Positions 49,850 through 50,130 of a stretch of DNA of 50,130 nt are shown here, one piece after another. The notes under the pieces were generated by a model that ran no database searches, had not been told where the DNA came from, and saw only the letters and a program-made list of their open reading frames with translations. The position numbers and the translations under genes were made by a program. Numbering within the stretch: position 1 is the first letter of the stretch; every line of letters begins with the position of its first letter. The stretch comes from a virus, in IMG/VR virus record IMGVR_UViG_3300045789_000719, positions 1 to 50,130 of that record; one strand, written 5' to 3'.

Positions 49850-49871
49850 TAAAACCATGTGGCGCGCTACA
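49850..49871 (-). repeat. Right terminal inverted repeat with transposase site R1
   Basis: Read inward on the minus strand it begins TGTAGCGCGCCACATGG; core CACATGGTTTT is at 49851-49861. It matches the left end (16 of 22 bases) and ends at base 49871, next to CAAGC. Confidence 0.85.
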
Positions 49872-49876
49872 CAAGC
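49872..49876. repeat. Target-site duplication, right copy
   Basis: CAAGC, the same 5-mer as at 9908-9912. Host DNA resumes here. Confidence 0.92.
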
Positions 49877-49927
49877 ACTTGCTTCCGCCCTGCTTCCGCA
49901 CTTCATATATTCGTTAGAGTTGTTAAC

Positions 49928-49964
49928 ATAAAAAACGCCGTAACCTGTTGAGATTACGACGTTT
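49928..49964 (-). terminator. Terminator of the tRNA-fMet gene
   Basis: AAACG-c-CGTAA pairs with TTACG-a-CGTTT (49933-49964); on the minus strand the stem is followed by a T-run (A-run at 49929-49935). It begins 4 bases past the tRNA 3' end. Confidence 0.85.
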
Positions 49965-49968
49965 AATT

Positions 49969-50045
<77 letters not shown>

Positions 50046-50065
50046 GTTGTCTTGGTTGTTATAGC

Positions 50066-50092
50066 AAAAAACACCCTATTGGGTGTTTTTTT
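50066..50092. terminator. Bidirectional terminator hairpin
   Basis: AAAAAACACCC-tatt-GGGTGTTTTTT is a perfect stem with T-runs on both strands. It insulates the tRNA gene from whatever lies to the right. Confidence 0.85.
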
Positions 50093-50130
50093 CTTTGACG
50101 TTGTGAGAGGTTTATATCTGTCTTTCGCAG

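Larger units (their letters stand above)
9913..49871 (+). mobile_element. Complete Mu-like transposable prophage
   Basis: A 39,959-bp element bounded by 5'-TGTA at each end and flanked by the 5-bp duplication CAAGC. It encodes all expected Mu-type modules in Mu order: repressor/Ner switch, DDE transposase A and ATPase B, GemA, Mor, lysis, head, contractile tail, fibres and a Com/DNA-modification end module. No tyrosine or serine integrase is present. I found no disrupted core gene, so it could be an active phage. Confidence 0.95.

Overview
The window is a stretch of bacterial chromosome, most likely from an alphaproteobacterium, carrying a complete Mu-like transposable prophage. The host assignment is an inference from the initiator tRNA sequence, the PAS-rich signalling genes and the general flavour of the proteins. 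I cannot name a genus.

Host left flank (1-9912). In order: the 3' end of a CPBP-type membrane protease; a glycerophosphodiester phosphodiesterase; a minus-strand operon of a five-PAS hybrid histidine kinase and an OmpR-type response regulator; then, on the plus strand, an alpha/beta hydrolase, a truncated haemoglobin and a PAS/class III nucleotide cyclase. The last two are 5 bases apart and look like a gas- or redox-responsive cAMP module. A short gene remnant, a periplasmic solute-binding protein, a lone receiver domain and a structured intergenic region follow.

Prophage (9913-49871, 39,959 bp). The ends can be set to the base: both termini start 5'-TGTA, the two 22-base ends match as an imperfect inverted repeat, and the same 5-base target duplication (CAAGC) lies on each side. 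Further transposase-binding-like sites sit inside both ends, 22 bp apart on the right as in Mu. The early region holds a divergent repressor and Ner-like regulator with an operator cluster between them, a ParB-like protein, an MuA-type DDE transposase, an MuB-type ATPase, small HTH proteins, a stand-alone DnaA domain IV protein, DUF3164, a transglutaminase-like cysteine peptidase, GemA and a Mor-type activator. The lysis block encodes a GH108 endolysin with an EF-hand-like insert, a lipoprotein and a class 3 lipase. The head block has a small-terminase candidate, large terminase, portal, Mu F-like protein and a protease-capsid polyprotein. The contractile tail block has sheath, tube, a tail chaperone with a programmed -1 frameshift, tape measure, hub, spike, PAAR tip and baseplate wedge proteins. 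It is followed by a variable fibre region with two beta-helix tailspike-like proteins.

The right end carries a zinc-ribbon/winged-helix regulator, a small Com-like zinc-finger protein behind a hairpin-rich leader, and a C5 cytosine methyltransferase where Mu has com-mom. The methyltransferase DNA is open over its entire length in a second frame (287 codons), whose product has motifs of its own. This possible gene-within-gene is the most unusual thing in the window.

Host right flank (49872-50130). Target duplication, then an initiator tRNA-fMet gene on the minus strand with its terminator. Rejoining the two copies of CAAGC gives the uninterrupted host locus: an intergenic insertion next to the tRNA, not in it.
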